A stretch of 64,000 nucleotides of DNA from Halonotius sp046719765. GTDB taxonomy: Archaea; Halobacteriota; Halobacteria; Halobacteriales; Haloferacaceae. Position 1 is the first letter of the stretch. The number at the start of each line of letters is the position of its first letter. Below the pieces are notes generated by a model that saw only the letters and a program-made list of their open reading frames with translations, was not told the origin of the DNA and did not search any database. Where the stretch lies: contig NZ_JABEBY010000002.1 of the NCBI RefSeq assembly GCF_046719765.1, positions 152,063-216,062 on the forward strand, written 5' to 3'. This document shows, one piece after another, positions 8,737 through 19,263 of the stretch. Position numbers and translations under genes: made by a program.

Positions 8737-8862
8737 GTGTTTGATTGTAATCTATCGTCTTCGGCACTGTCCGCTACCGGGGGCCGAAGCCGTCCGCTTT
8801 TGGGGTGGTTGATCGCTGTTGTGGGATTAGCCCTCGGGGGCTGCTGTGGTGCCGCAGACTGA
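8737..8862 (+). CDS. Candidate 41-residue membrane miniprotein (GTG start)
   Basis: A GTG at 8737 opens a frame of 41 residues that includes the hydrophobic segment LLGWLIAVVGLALGG and two adjacent cysteines before the stop at 8860-8862. A good TATA-like box (TATAAATTTATT, 8703-8714) lies about 30 nt upstream, which would fit leaderless initiation at this GTG. No family is recognised and the frame is too short for compositional support. The alternative is that the TATA box drives only a longer transcript into the HEWD gene. Confidence 0.22.
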   Translation: MFDCNLSSSALSATGGRSRPLLGWLIAVVGLALGGCCGAAD

Positions 8863-8898
8863 GAAAGGGTTAACTCGATGCGGGGTTCCCGTTCAGGT

Positions 8899-9075
8899 AT
8901 GTCGATCAGTCTCCGCCACCCCACGAAGCGCGTCTGTGAGCGGTGTGGGCGGACAGAACGCTGGGACGGAACCACCGAATCGTGGCAGGTCGACGACGAC
9001 GCTGTCGGGAGCATCTACTGCATCCACGAGTGGGATATCAACGGCTCGTTTGTCCCCTTCGAGGGGCATCTGTAG
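8899..9075 (+). CDS. HEWD family small zinc-finger protein
   Basis: This 58-residue halobacterial protein is named for its conserved His-Glu-Trp-Asp, seen here in YCIHEWDINGSF. A zinc knuckle CERCGRTERW lies near residue 12, and a Cys just before HEWD (Ile-Tyr-Cys-Ile) may complete the metal site. Function is unknown. The start at 8899 (MSISLRHPTKRV) lies 24-27 nt after a GTTAACT box. The gene ends one base before the cutA start codon (stop 9073-9075, ATG 9077), so the two are likely co-transcribed. Confidence 0.75.
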   Translation: MSISLRHPTKRVCERCGRTERWDGTTESWQVDDDAVGSIYCIHEWDINGSFVPFEGHL

Positions 9076-9076
9076 G

Positions 9077-9379
9077 ATGCCGACCGTCTACGTGACCGCC
9101 CCCGACGACGCGGCCGAGGAGATCGCCGCAACGCTCGTCGAGGAGCGGCTTGCGGCCTGTGTCAACGCGGTCGACTGCCACTCGACGTATCGCTGGGACG
9201 GGGGCGTCGAAACCGACGCCGAGACGATCCTGCTGGTCAAAACGACCGATGCGGGCTACGACCGCCTCAAAGCCCGGATCGAGGCGCTCCATCCCTACGA
9301 TGTGCCCTGTATCGAGCGGTTCGACGCGACCGACACCCTCGACCGCTTTGGCTCGTGGATTGACGACACCGTCGACTGA
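9077..9379 (+). CDS. cutA: Divalent-cation tolerance protein CutA
   Basis: The 100-residue protein matches the CutA1 family of trimeric ferredoxin-like proteins linked to copper and divalent-cation tolerance. It shows the family segments TVYVTAPDDAAEEIAATLV, ERLAACVNAV, TYRWDGGVETDAE (the loop near the proposed metal site) and HPYDVPCIERFD. The length is normal for the family. It follows the HEWD gene with a 1-nt gap, so translation may be coupled. The molecular role of CutA is still debated even in bacteria. Confidence 0.9.
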   Translation: MPTVYVTAPDDAAEEIAATLVEERLAACVNAVDCHSTYRWDGGVETDAETILLVKTTDAGYDRLKARIEALHPYDVPCIERFDATDTLDRFGSWIDDTVD

Positions 9380-9395
9380 GCACACGGGGCCCCAG

Positions 9396-10073
9396 CTACG
9401 CTGACGCCGACTTCACCGATTCAAGCACCGAGCGCGTTCCCTCGAAATACGACTCCGCAACCACGGTGTCGGCGGCGGCTTTCGCCCGGTCGTCGGCGTT
9501 GGCGACGGCGTACGACGCCCCTGCCGTCTCGAACAGCGACACGTCGTTTTCGCTGTCGCCGATCGCCACAAACGAGCCGGCCTCAACGCCGAGGATATCG
9601 GCGACTGCGGCCAACCCATCGCCCTTCTCGACGCCCGGTGTCTTCAGGTGGTAGGCGTAGCCGGTGTCGACGACTTCGAGATCGAACTCCGCAGCCACTT
9701 CCCGGAGCAACGCCTCGTCGGCGTCGATGCGGGCGGCGAGTTCGGTCTCCCGCCAGCGGTTCGTTGTATCGGCGGCATCCCACCCGAGATCACCGCCCCG
9801 AGCCCGAAACGTCTCGGCGGCCTGTTCGGCCCGACCGCGGTCGCCCTGGAAGCTGACCTGCCCGTCGGCACAGACGACGCCGCCGTTTTCGGCGACGACC
9901 CGCTCCGGGATCCCCAGAAAATGACAGAGTGCGACCGGGTACGGAAACGATTTGCCGGTCGCCACCACGATCGGCGCGTCCCAGGCCGGCAGTAGCTCAA
10001 AGATCCGTGGATCGATCCGGTCGTCGCGTGTTGTCAGTGTGCCATCGATATCCAGCGCAAGCGGCGGTACCAT
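9396..10073 (-). CDS. Phosphoglycolate phosphatase, archaeal HAD type
   Basis: The 225-residue HAD-superfamily hydrolase has motif I at the N-terminus (ALDIDGTLT, with the nucleophile Asp and the general acid Asp two residues later), motif II VVATGKS, and motif III/IV near GVEKGDGLAAVA and IGDSENDVSLF. The C2-cap arrangement fits the archaeal phosphoglycolate phosphatase family, which salvages 2-phosphoglycolate to glycolate. The start at 10073 places motif I at residues 6-14. It lies downstream of the HPr gene on the same strand (71-nt gap), so they might share a transcript. Confidence 0.85.
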   Translation of the reverse strand: MVPPLALDIDGTLTTRDDRIDPRIFELLPAWDAPIVVATGKSFPYPVALCHFLGIPERVVAENGGVVCADGQVSFQGDRGRAEQAAETFRARGGDLGWDAADTTNRWRETELAARIDADEALLREVAAEFDLEVVDTGYAYHLKTPGVEKGDGLAAVADILGVEAGSFVAIGDSENDVSLFETAGASYAVANADDRAKAAADTVVAESYFEGTRSVLESVKSASA

Positions 10074-10144
10074 ATCGCCTCTCGGCGACCCGGACAAAAA
10101 ACCGCTCCGGCGTCGGTGTGTCTGCGGTCAACTCGGAGGGTGGG

Positions 10145-10441
10145 TTACGCTGGTGTGTCGCCGGCGACATCCGACTCCCCGGCCGGCGTCGAGATGACGT
10201 TTGCGAGTGCTTCAAGCGCGGGTTCGGCCTCCGGCCCTTCGGCGGTCAGCCGCACCTCGTCGCCACGCCGGACGCCGAGGCCGGTGACCCCGAGAATGCT
10301 GTCGGCGGCAACGGGTGGTCGACTCCCATCGACGGCCTCGACGGTGATCGTGGCATCGAAGTTGCCGGCGGCTTCGACGAAGGTGGTCGCTGGCCGCGCG
10401 TGCAGTCCATCCTCCGGGACGACGGTGACTGTTCGTTCCAT
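10145..10441 (-). CDS. HPr-type phosphocarrier protein
   Basis: The 98-residue protein has the HPr active site GLHARPA with phosphorylatable His14. Its conserved regulatory-site serine region is ADSILGV (Ser48). HPr relays phosphate from PEP via enzyme I to PTS components; in haloarchaea PTS is tied to fructose and to dihydroxyacetone kinase (DhaKLM). No enzyme I, DhaM or sugar-specific component is in this window, so the HPr is solitary here. It lies 56 nt downstream of the transducer-UgpB fusion on the same strand, near the glycerol genes. From memory, Haloferax volcanii also has an HPr gene beside its glp genes. Confidence 0.9.
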   Translation of the reverse strand: MERTVTVVPEDGLHARPATTFVEAAGNFDATITVEAVDGSRPPVAADSILGVTGLGVRRGDEVRLTAEGPEAEPALEALANVISTPAGESDVAGDTPA

Positions 10442-10497
10442 GAGCGCTGTTGGGGTAGTGTCCTGTTAGTAGTCGGGGGTTATCGCCGTCGGCCGCG

Positions 10498-13233
<2,736 letters not shown>

Positions 13234-13316
13234 ACTTACGATCATTACAGTATGGTGTACATAAATGTGTGTATCGGATTATCGTGTGCAACCGCCGGTG
13301 GCCGTCCGTCGCCGTC

Positions 13317-14480
13317 TCAGGCCGTGTCGGTCAACGCCGTGAACACGAGCGTGGGAAACCGCGGCTCCAGCCGGGATGGGGGGCGGCCGGTCTCCGATGG
13401 CTGGTCGGCTTTCACGCGCCGAACGATCCCGCTTTCGGCCAGCTCATAGAGGATGCGCTCGATCGTCGCCCGCGAGAGATCGATCCCGTCGCTGCTGATC
13501 GCCTCGGCGGCCGCCTTAACCGACTCCCGGGCCGTCTCCGGCAGCTCGATCAGCCGCCGGACGATCCGTTTTCGACTCGTCGGCAGCGACATGACACGGC
13601 CGAGGGCGACACAGGGTTGCGGCACCGCCGCCATCCCGGTCGCCAACGCGGTCGCATCGATCGGGGTGTCGGCATCCGCGCCGACGCTCACCGCCGCGCC
13701 GAACAACGCCGCCAGCGCGTCGTGGGCGTCGCCGTCGGCCCACGCTGCGACATCGGTGAGCCCGTCGGTCGTCGTCGCCGATCGCAGCCGGCCGTTGGCG
13801 ACCCGGCTGGTCAGGATCTCGATCAGCGTGTGTTGTGTGTAGGGGTCGACGTGAACCCGTTTGATCGTCTGCCGGTCGCTGATCGCGGTGTCGGCGGGCT
13901 TGCTGCGACCGACCGCCAGACAGCTGATCGATGATCGAAACGGTGCGAACTGCTCGAAAACGGTCGCGCTGTCGAGGGTTTCGGGTTCACCAACGTGGTC
14001 GACGGCGACAACGATCTGTCGATCCCGCGTTGCCAGCTGCGTCTCAAGCCGGTCGCACATCGCCTCGCTGCTGACCCCTTGTTTTGGGACAGCCGACGAC
14101 GACAACGCCGCTACAACGGTATGGAGCAGCCCGAACGCCGACTGGGCGCGCCGGCTGTCGACGTAGAGAAACCGCACCTCGGTTGTCGGCTCGGCCCGCG
14201 TTGCGGTGTAGATCTGTGTTGTCTGATCGCCGTGCTGGCGGCTACACTCGGCAAACAGCGCGCGGACAACGGCTGATTTGCCCGAACCCTTCGGCCCCCA
14301 GACGTAGCTGTCGGCCGGCCGGTCGGCGTCGAAGATCGGTGCCAGCACGTCCAGTAGCTGCTCGATGACGGTACCGCGGCCGACCGGCTCGCTTGGATGT
14401 ACCAGCGGGCTGATCGCGTCATACGTCGGCCGGGCGTCGTCGGCGTGCTGTCGACGGGCGATTCGATCCTGTAAGTCCAT
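13317..14480 (-). CDS. Orc1/Cdc6-family AAA ATPase paralogue
   Basis: The 387-residue protein has Walker A GPKGSGKSAVV (about residue 64), a Walker B region written VVAVDHVGEP (Asp present but the usual following Glu replaced by His), sensor-like segments, and a C-terminal winged helix (about 310-375; RKRIVRRLIELPETARESV, SRATIERILYELAESGIV). It fits the divergent Orc paralogues of haloarchaea rather than the main origin initiator. No origin-recognition-box-like repeats were found within 200 nt either side. From memory, an orc paralogue also lies next to glp genes in Haloferax volcanii, so the linkage may be conserved. Confidence 0.82.
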   Translation of the reverse strand: MDLQDRIARRQHADDARPTYDAISPLVHPSEPVGRGTVIEQLLDVLAPIFDADRPADSYVWGPKGSGKSAVVRALFAECSRQHGDQTTQIYTATRAEPTTEVRFLYVDSRRAQSAFGLLHTVVAALSSSAVPKQGVSSEAMCDRLETQLATRDRQIVVAVDHVGEPETLDSATVFEQFAPFRSSISCLAVGRSKPADTAISDRQTIKRVHVDPYTQHTLIEILTSRVANGRLRSATTTDGLTDVAAWADGDAHDALAALFGAAVSVGADADTPIDATALATGMAAVPQPCVALGRVMSLPTSRKRIVRRLIELPETARESVKAAAEAISSDGIDLSRATIERILYELAESGIVRRVKADQPSETGRPPSRLEPRFPTLVFTALTDTA

Positions 14481-14688
14481 GATGTGCTCCCGGTGGTGAG
14501 GTCAGTGCTCGTGTTGTTCGTGGGTGGTGTCGGTGTTCGTGGTTAGTGCCGCGATGCGTCCCTGCTCCGTGCTGTGGGTATGAATGAAAAAGCGAAAACC
14601 GCATCACCAGACGACCGCCGTTGAGCGACGGTGTGATCGACTCCGGCTCACCAACGGGGTGAGCAAGGAGTGGTTGGTGGGTGTCGGT
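14481..14688. other. 208-nt gene-free interval between the orc paralogue and the permease gene
   Basis: This is the promoter region of the orc paralogue and the 3' flank of the permease-glpK unit. It contains a near-repeat of GTTCGTGG (about 14517-14545) and one perfect 7-bp stem (listed separately). No origin boxes, tRNA or credible reading frame are seen. Confidence 0.6.
14646..14664 (-). terminator. Perfect 7-bp stem-loop 3' of the glpK-permease unit
   Basis: GCTCACC pairs with GGTGAGC across a 5-nt loop, 25 nt beyond the stop of the permease gene transcribed leftward. There is no T-run after it, so termination is uncertain; it could equally stabilise the 3' end of the mRNA. Confidence 0.3.
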
Positions 14689-15684
14689 TTAGAGGCCGAG
14701 GCCGCCGAGACCGCCCCAGAAGGTGTCTCCGAGGACGCCCGCGGCGGTCAGGACAGCCGACAGCAGACCGGACATGAAGATGCCGAATGCCGGCGGGTCA
14801 ACGTGGGTTTTGCCGTGCATGTAGAAGACACGGTTACAGATCTCACCCATCAGTGCACCGAAGGCACCGAAGAGCGCGCCGACGATCAGCACGACCGCCG
14901 GACTGTAGCCAGCAGCACTGGCACCCAGAGCACCGACAGCACCGGGAAGGGTGATGTGGTGGGTGACCGGGATGTTGTCGACACCGGCCTGCAGGAACAC
15001 GAGGCTGGCTGCACTGATACCGAAGCCGATGAGCGGGCTACCGGTACCTTGGTAGGCGGCTGCACCGAGGATACCACCGATAATTCCGATGAAGGTAACG
15101 CCGCTCCATTTGTACTGCCACGGCAGCCAGATGCCGGGTGCTTCGTCCTCGTCGCGCTCCCACGGGCCGACATCGAAGAGGCCGTCACCGGTGACCTCGC
15201 CGATGATGCTGTAGCCGAAGGCAACACGGTGGATCAGCGCGGAAACGAAGACCATCAGCGCGATGTTGTCAGTCGGGATGCCGACCGTTCGACCGAGGCC
15301 GGTGCCGACCATCCCGAGGATGCCGAAGATACCACCGACGAGCAGTACGTCGGTTTTCTGGGTACCAGCGGCCCACAGGATGTTCTTCCCGTCATCGATG
15401 TAGCCTTGCTTGGCTGCGTATGCGGCTGCGGCCGCACCAGCGGCGAAGCTGATGTGCGGGCCGAAGACCGGACCGAAGCCGAGGTAGCCGGTGAACCCAC
15501 TGGCCGTCAGTGAGGCACCTTCGCCTGCACCGTCAAGACCGATTGCACCTGCAGCCTCACCAGCAATGACCATGAAGCCGGTGAAGATGAAGGCCGGTAG
15601 TGCGCCGATAGCAGCACCGAAGGCACCGCCGGCGAAGGCGGCGATATACCACGTCGGATCAACAAGCGTTGGATTCAGTACCAT
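14689..15684 (-). CDS. Predicted glycerol permease-like membrane protein beside glpK
   Basis: The 331-residue protein has about eight to ten glycine- and alanine-rich membrane segments (for example FAGGAFGAAIGALPAF, GPHISFAAGAAAAAYAA, ISAASLVFLQAG). A conserved polar loop contains ERDEDEAPGIWLPWQYKWSG. It lacks the NPA boxes of MIP/aquaporin glycerol facilitators. Its gene begins 2 nt after the glpK stop, so the two are almost certainly one operon. From memory the equivalent gene in Haloferax volcanii beside glpK is annotated as a putative glycerol transporter. Substrate assignment rests on this context only. Confidence 0.72.
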   Translation of the reverse strand: MVLNPTLVDPTWYIAAFAGGAFGAAIGALPAFIFTGFMVIAGEAAGAIGLDGAGEGASLTASGFTGYLGFGPVFGPHISFAAGAAAAAYAAKQGYIDDGKNILWAAGTQKTDVLLVGGIFGILGMVGTGLGRTVGIPTDNIALMVFVSALIHRVAFGYSIIGEVTGDGLFDVGPWERDEDEAPGIWLPWQYKWSGVTFIGIIGGILGAAAYQGTGSPLIGFGISAASLVFLQAGVDNIPVTHHITLPGAVGALGASAAGYSPAVVLIVGALFGAFGALMGEICNRVFYMHGKTHVDPPAFGIFMSGLLSAVLTAAGVLGDTFWGGLGGLGL

Positions 15685-15686
15685 CG

Positions 15687-17237
15687 TTAGTCACCACCCT
15701 CGTCTCGGGCCCAGTCTTCGGATCGCTCGACGGCGTCTTTCCAGCGGTCGTAGTTGACTTCGATGTCGGCGTCTTCGTCGACGGGGAAGCGTCGGTCGAC
15801 CTGCCAGTTGTCGCGGAGTTCGTCAACCGTGTCCCAGTAGCCGACGGCGAGGCCGGCGGCGTAGGCGGCACCGAGGGCGGTCGTCTCGTCGACGACCGGC
15901 CGAACGATCTCCGTGCCGATGATGTTCGACTGGAGCTGACAGAGGAAGTTGTTCTTGACCGCTCCGCCGTCGACACGCAGACTGGAGAGGTCGATGTCGG
16001 CGTCGGAGACCATCGCTTCAGCCACGTCTTTGGTCTGGTAGGCGATGGATTCGAGCGTGGCGCGAACGATGTGTTCGCGTCGGGTACCACGCGTCATGCC
16101 GACGATCGTTCCGCGTGCGCGCTGATCCCAGTGCGGGGCACCGAGGCCAGTGAACGCAGGCACAACATAGACGCCGTCAGTCGAGTCGATGCTGCGTGCG
16201 AGTTCTTCGGACTCCGCAGCGTCCTCGATGAGCGTCATGTCTTCGAGCCACTCGATCGCGGCACCGGTGATAAAGATCGACCCCTCAAGGGCGTACTGCA
16301 CGTCGCCACCGGATTTCTGGAAGCCGATCGTGGTCAGCAGGCCGTGATCGGAGCTGACGGCCTCGTTGCCGGTGTTCATGAGCATGAACGAGCCGGTACC
16401 GTAGGTGTTCTTGGCGTCGCCAGCGTCGAAGCAGGTCTGGCCGAACAGCGCGGCCTGCTGGTCGCCGAGCGCGCCTGCAACAGGCACTTCGGCACCGAGG
16501 AAGCCGTCGGCGTCCGTGCTGCCGTAGGTTTCGTCGTCAGAGGACGGACGCACTTCGGGCAGAATCTCCCGCGGAACGTTGAACTCGTCGAGGAGTTCGT
16601 CGTCCCATTCGAGCTCGTTGATGTCGTAGAGCATCGTGCGGGATGCGTTGGACACGTCGGTGATGTGATTTCCAGTAAGGTTGTAGATAACCCACGTGTC
16701 CGGGGTACCCATCATGAGCTCGCCGTCTTCGGCGCGGTCGCGGACATCCTCGGGCCGCGATCGCTGGAGCTTGATCGGGTCGGCGTTGTCGAGGATCCAC
16801 TCTGTCTTCGTCGCCGAGAAGTACGCATCACATTCGAGACCCGTTTTCTCACGGATCTCCTCGACGGTCAGCGTGTCGGTGCTTTCGTCTTGGATCTCTT
16901 CGACGCGGTCGGTGGTACGTCGATCCTGCCAGACGAGGGCGTTGTGTACTGGTTTGCCGGTTTCGGCGTCCCAGATAATTGTGGTCTCGCGCTGGTTGGT
17001 GATCCCGATCGATTCGAGCTGCTCGGCATCAAGATCCTCTTTATCGAGAGCCTCGTTGATGACGAGCTTCGTGTTCTCCCAGATTTCCATCGGGTCGTGT
17101 TCGACCCAGCCGGGCTCCGGATAGATCTGCTCGTGTTTTTCGTAGGCTTGCGATACGACGTTTCCGTCATGGTCAAAGACCATGAAACGAGTTCCAGTCG
17201 TCCCTTGGTCAATTGAACCAACGTATGTTTCTGACAT
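15687..17237 (-). CDS. glpK: Glycerol kinase
   Basis: The 516-residue FGGY-family kinase starts MSETYVGSIDQGTTGTRFMV, with the ATP-phosphate loop DQGTTGTR at residues 10-17. It contains ESIGITNQRETTIIWD, the family signatures FGQTCFDAGDAKNTYGTGSF and YVVPAFTGLGAPHWD, and SLRVDGGAVKNNFLCQ near the nucleotide site. It phosphorylates glycerol to sn-glycerol-3-phosphate in the cytoplasm, the entry step for the divergent glpABC products. The length is normal. The upstream minus-strand sequence has an AAGGAG / GGTG ribosome-binding-like stretch 7-20 nt before the ATG, suggesting a leadered message, unlike most genes here. Confidence 0.97.
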   Translation of the reverse strand: MSETYVGSIDQGTTGTRFMVFDHDGNVVSQAYEKHEQIYPEPGWVEHDPMEIWENTKLVINEALDKEDLDAEQLESIGITNQRETTIIWDAETGKPVHNALVWQDRRTTDRVEEIQDESTDTLTVEEIREKTGLECDAYFSATKTEWILDNADPIKLQRSRPEDVRDRAEDGELMMGTPDTWVIYNLTGNHITDVSNASRTMLYDINELEWDDELLDEFNVPREILPEVRPSSDDETYGSTDADGFLGAEVPVAGALGDQQAALFGQTCFDAGDAKNTYGTGSFMLMNTGNEAVSSDHGLLTTIGFQKSGGDVQYALEGSIFITGAAIEWLEDMTLIEDAAESEELARSIDSTDGVYVVPAFTGLGAPHWDQRARGTIVGMTRGTRREHIVRATLESIAYQTKDVAEAMVSDADIDLSSLRVDGGAVKNNFLCQLQSNIIGTEIVRPVVDETTALGAAYAAGLAVGYWDTVDELRDNWQVDRRFPVDEDADIEVNYDRWKDAVERSEDWARDEGGD

Positions 17238-17517
17238 GTGTATTCACCACACTCCTTGTGGGGGCCGTTCCCCCGTCGGCGGCGAACCGTTCTTTACGAC
17301 CGGTTCCACCACCACGGGTAAACACTATGGAAGAACGTGATAAATGTTACTCCCGTCCCCAAACTTGACTGTAGTTCCCGGCTGCTTCGGGTAGTTTGCG
17401 AGACACTCACACACATGAATAGAACGTCAGACACGCGCCGGTCATGATGGCTCAGTGACGGGTATCCTCGTTAGGGGGTAAACTAAAGTCATTATAGTTC
17501 AAACGGGAATTGAACGG
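17238..17517. promoter_or_regulatory. Divergent glpK/glpA promoter region
   Basis: The 280-nt intergenic region drives glpK leftward and glpABC rightward. For glpK, a TTTATC box (minus strand, about 17339-17345) could give a leader of about 75 nt containing an inverted repeat (GGGGG/CCCCC, 17260-17274) and a purine-rich ribosome-binding-like site. For glpA, a CATTATAG box (17490-17497) lies about 25 nt before the ATG. The two promoters are about 150 nt apart, which would allow independent control. Confidence 0.6.
17497..17515. promoter_or_regulatory. Candidate glpA operator (6-bp inverted repeat)
   Basis: GTTCAA (17497-17502) and TTGAAC (17510-17515) form a perfect inverted repeat with a 7-nt spacer. 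It lies between the TATA-like box and the glpA ATG at 17518, covering the expected transcription start. A protein bound here would block initiation, so it is a good operator candidate. The binding regulator is unknown. Confidence 0.5.
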
Positions 17518-19263
17518 ATGAGTAGCCAACCACACGTTCTCGTGATCGGCGGCGGTTCGACCGGGTGCGGCATCGCGCGCGACCTCGCGATGCGCGGACT
17601 CGACGTGACGCTCGTCGAACAGGGGAACCTCACCCACGGAACGACAGGACGGATGCACGGCCTCCTCCACAGCGGTGGCCGGTATGCGGTTGCCGACCAG
17701 GCCAGCGCGAAGGAGTGTATGATCGAAAACCGGATCCTGCGGGATATCGCCAGCCACTGTGTCGAAGAGACCGGCGGGTTCTTCGTCAAACGCCCGGAGG
17801 ACTCCGAGGAGTACTTCCAGAAGAAACTGGAGGGCTGCAAGGAGTGTGACATCCCGGTTGAGGTACTGTCGGGCGAGGAAGCCCGAAAAGAAGAGCCATA
17901 TCTCGCCAAGGACATCGAAAAGGCGATCCGCGTCCCTGACGGGGCGGTCGATCCCTTCCGGCTCTGTGTGGCCAACGCCGCCAGTGCGGAGGAACACGGC
18001 GCGCGCATCGAGACACACGCGCCCGTGGTCGACGTACTCAAAGAGGGCGACGAGGTCGTCGGCGTCGAGGTCGAACACGAATCGGGCCCGGGCAAACGCG
18101 TCCACCGCGAACCCGGCACCCGCGAGGAGATCCGCGCCGACTACGTCGTCAACGCGACCGGCGCATGGGCCGGGCAGATCGGCGAGATGGCCGGCCTCGA
18201 ACAGGAGATCGAGGTTCGCCCCGGCAAAGGTGTCATGACGATCATGAACACCCGCCAGGTCGACACCGTCATCAACCGCTGTAAACCAAAGGGTGACGCG
18301 GATATCGTCGTCCCCCACGAGACGACAGCGATCCTCGGCACCACAGACGTTGAGGTTGATGATCCCGAGGACTACCCCGAAGAGCAGTGGGAGGTCGATC
18401 TGATGATCGACACGCTCAAAGAACTGGTGCCGATCCTCGAAGAGGCCCGGACGATCCGCTCGTTCTGGGGTGTCCGCCCGCTCTACGAGCCGCCGGGAAC
18501 GGGAACAAGCGACTCGACGGACATCACCCGGGACTTCTTCCTGCTCGATCACGCCGAGCGCGACGGCGTCGAAAACTTCACCTCCATCGTCGGCGGGAAG
18601 TTCACGACCTACCGGATGATGGGTGAGGATATCTCCGATCACGTCTGTGACAAACTCGGCATCGACGCCGAGTGTCGCACCGACGAGGTGCCGCTGCCCG
18701 GCAGTGAGGACTTCTCGGTGCTGGACGATTACATGGAGCAGTACGGCATCCGCTCGCCGATCGGTCGGCGAAGCACCCAGCGACTTGGCTCCCGCACCGA
18801 CGAGGTGCTCGATGTCGACGGGCCGAATCCGGTTGTCTGTGAGTGTGAAGCTGTCACCCGTGCTGAGGTACAGGACGGCATTGAGGGCTCAGGATCCGAT
18901 CTCAACGCCGTGCGCCTTCGCACGCGCGCGTCAATGGGTAACTGTCAGGGTGCGTTCTGTACGCATCGCATGGCCGCCGAGCTCTACGACGAGTACGACG
19001 AGGAAACCGCCTACACCGCCTGGGATGAGCTCTACCAGGAACGCTGGAAGGGTGAACGCCACGCGATGTGGGGCCGCCAGCTCTCACAGGCCGCGCTCAA
19101 ATACTCCTTACACGGCACCACGATGAACCGGGATAAGGACGCCGCGACGACCGACACCGTCATCAGCGACTTCACCGCCTTCGACACCGGTGTCGGGGCA
19201 TCACCGAGCGACGGGACGGCCGGGACGGCGGCAACTGACGGCGGGCGGCGGGGAGGCGACTGA
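17518..19263 (+). CDS. glpA: Anaerobic-type glycerol-3-phosphate dehydrogenase subunit A
   Basis: The 581-residue subunit oxidises glycerol-3-phosphate to dihydroxyacetone phosphate. The FAD fold is at the start (VLVIGGGSTGCGIARDLAMR; GGGSTG at residues 11-16), followed by THGTTGRMHGLLHSGGRYA typical of the DAO family. The C-terminal third has a BFD-like [2Fe-2S] domain with Cys441, Cys443, Cys476 and Cys481 (CECE ... NCQGAFC). It works with GlpB and GlpC at the membrane. Its stop overlaps the glpB ATG by one base, so translation is coupled. The tail (about 545-581) is a low-complexity Ala/Gly/Thr extension. Confidence 0.96.
   Translation: MSSQPHVLVIGGGSTGCGIARDLAMRGLDVTLVEQGNLTHGTTGRMHGLLHSGGRYAVADQASAKECMIENRILRDIASHCVEETGGFFVKRPEDSEEYFQKKLEGCKECDIPVEVLSGEEARKEEPYLAKDIEKAIRVPDGAVDPFRLCVANAASAEEHGARIETHAPVVDVLKEGDEVVGVEVEHESGPGKRVHREPGTREEIRADYVVNATGAWAGQIGEMAGLEQEIEVRPGKGVMTIMNTRQVDTVINRCKPKGDADIVVPHETTAILGTTDVEVDDPEDYPEEQWEVDLMIDTLKELVPILEEARTIRSFWGVRPLYEPPGTGTSDSTDITRDFFLLDHAERDGVENFTSIVGGKFTTYRMMGEDISDHVCDKLGIDAECRTDEVPLPGSEDFSVLDDYMEQYGIRSPIGRRSTQRLGSRTDEVLDVDGPNPVVCECEAVTRAEVQDGIEGSGSDLNAVRLRTRASMGNCQGAFCTHRMAAELYDEYDEETAYTAWDELYQERWKGERHAMWGRQLSQAALKYSLHGTTMNRDKDAATTDTVISDFTAFDTGVGASPSDGTAGTAATDGGRRGGD

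Noticed and set aside
13246..13316. Search for origin recognition boxes near the orc paralogue (also 14481-14688)
   Set aside because: No repeated TTTCCA/GGAAA-type boxes or AT-rich unwinding stretch was found on either side.
15669..17216. Long plus-strand frame opposite glpK
   Set aside because: glpK motifs lie on the minus strand; this is a mirror frame of a GC-rich gene.
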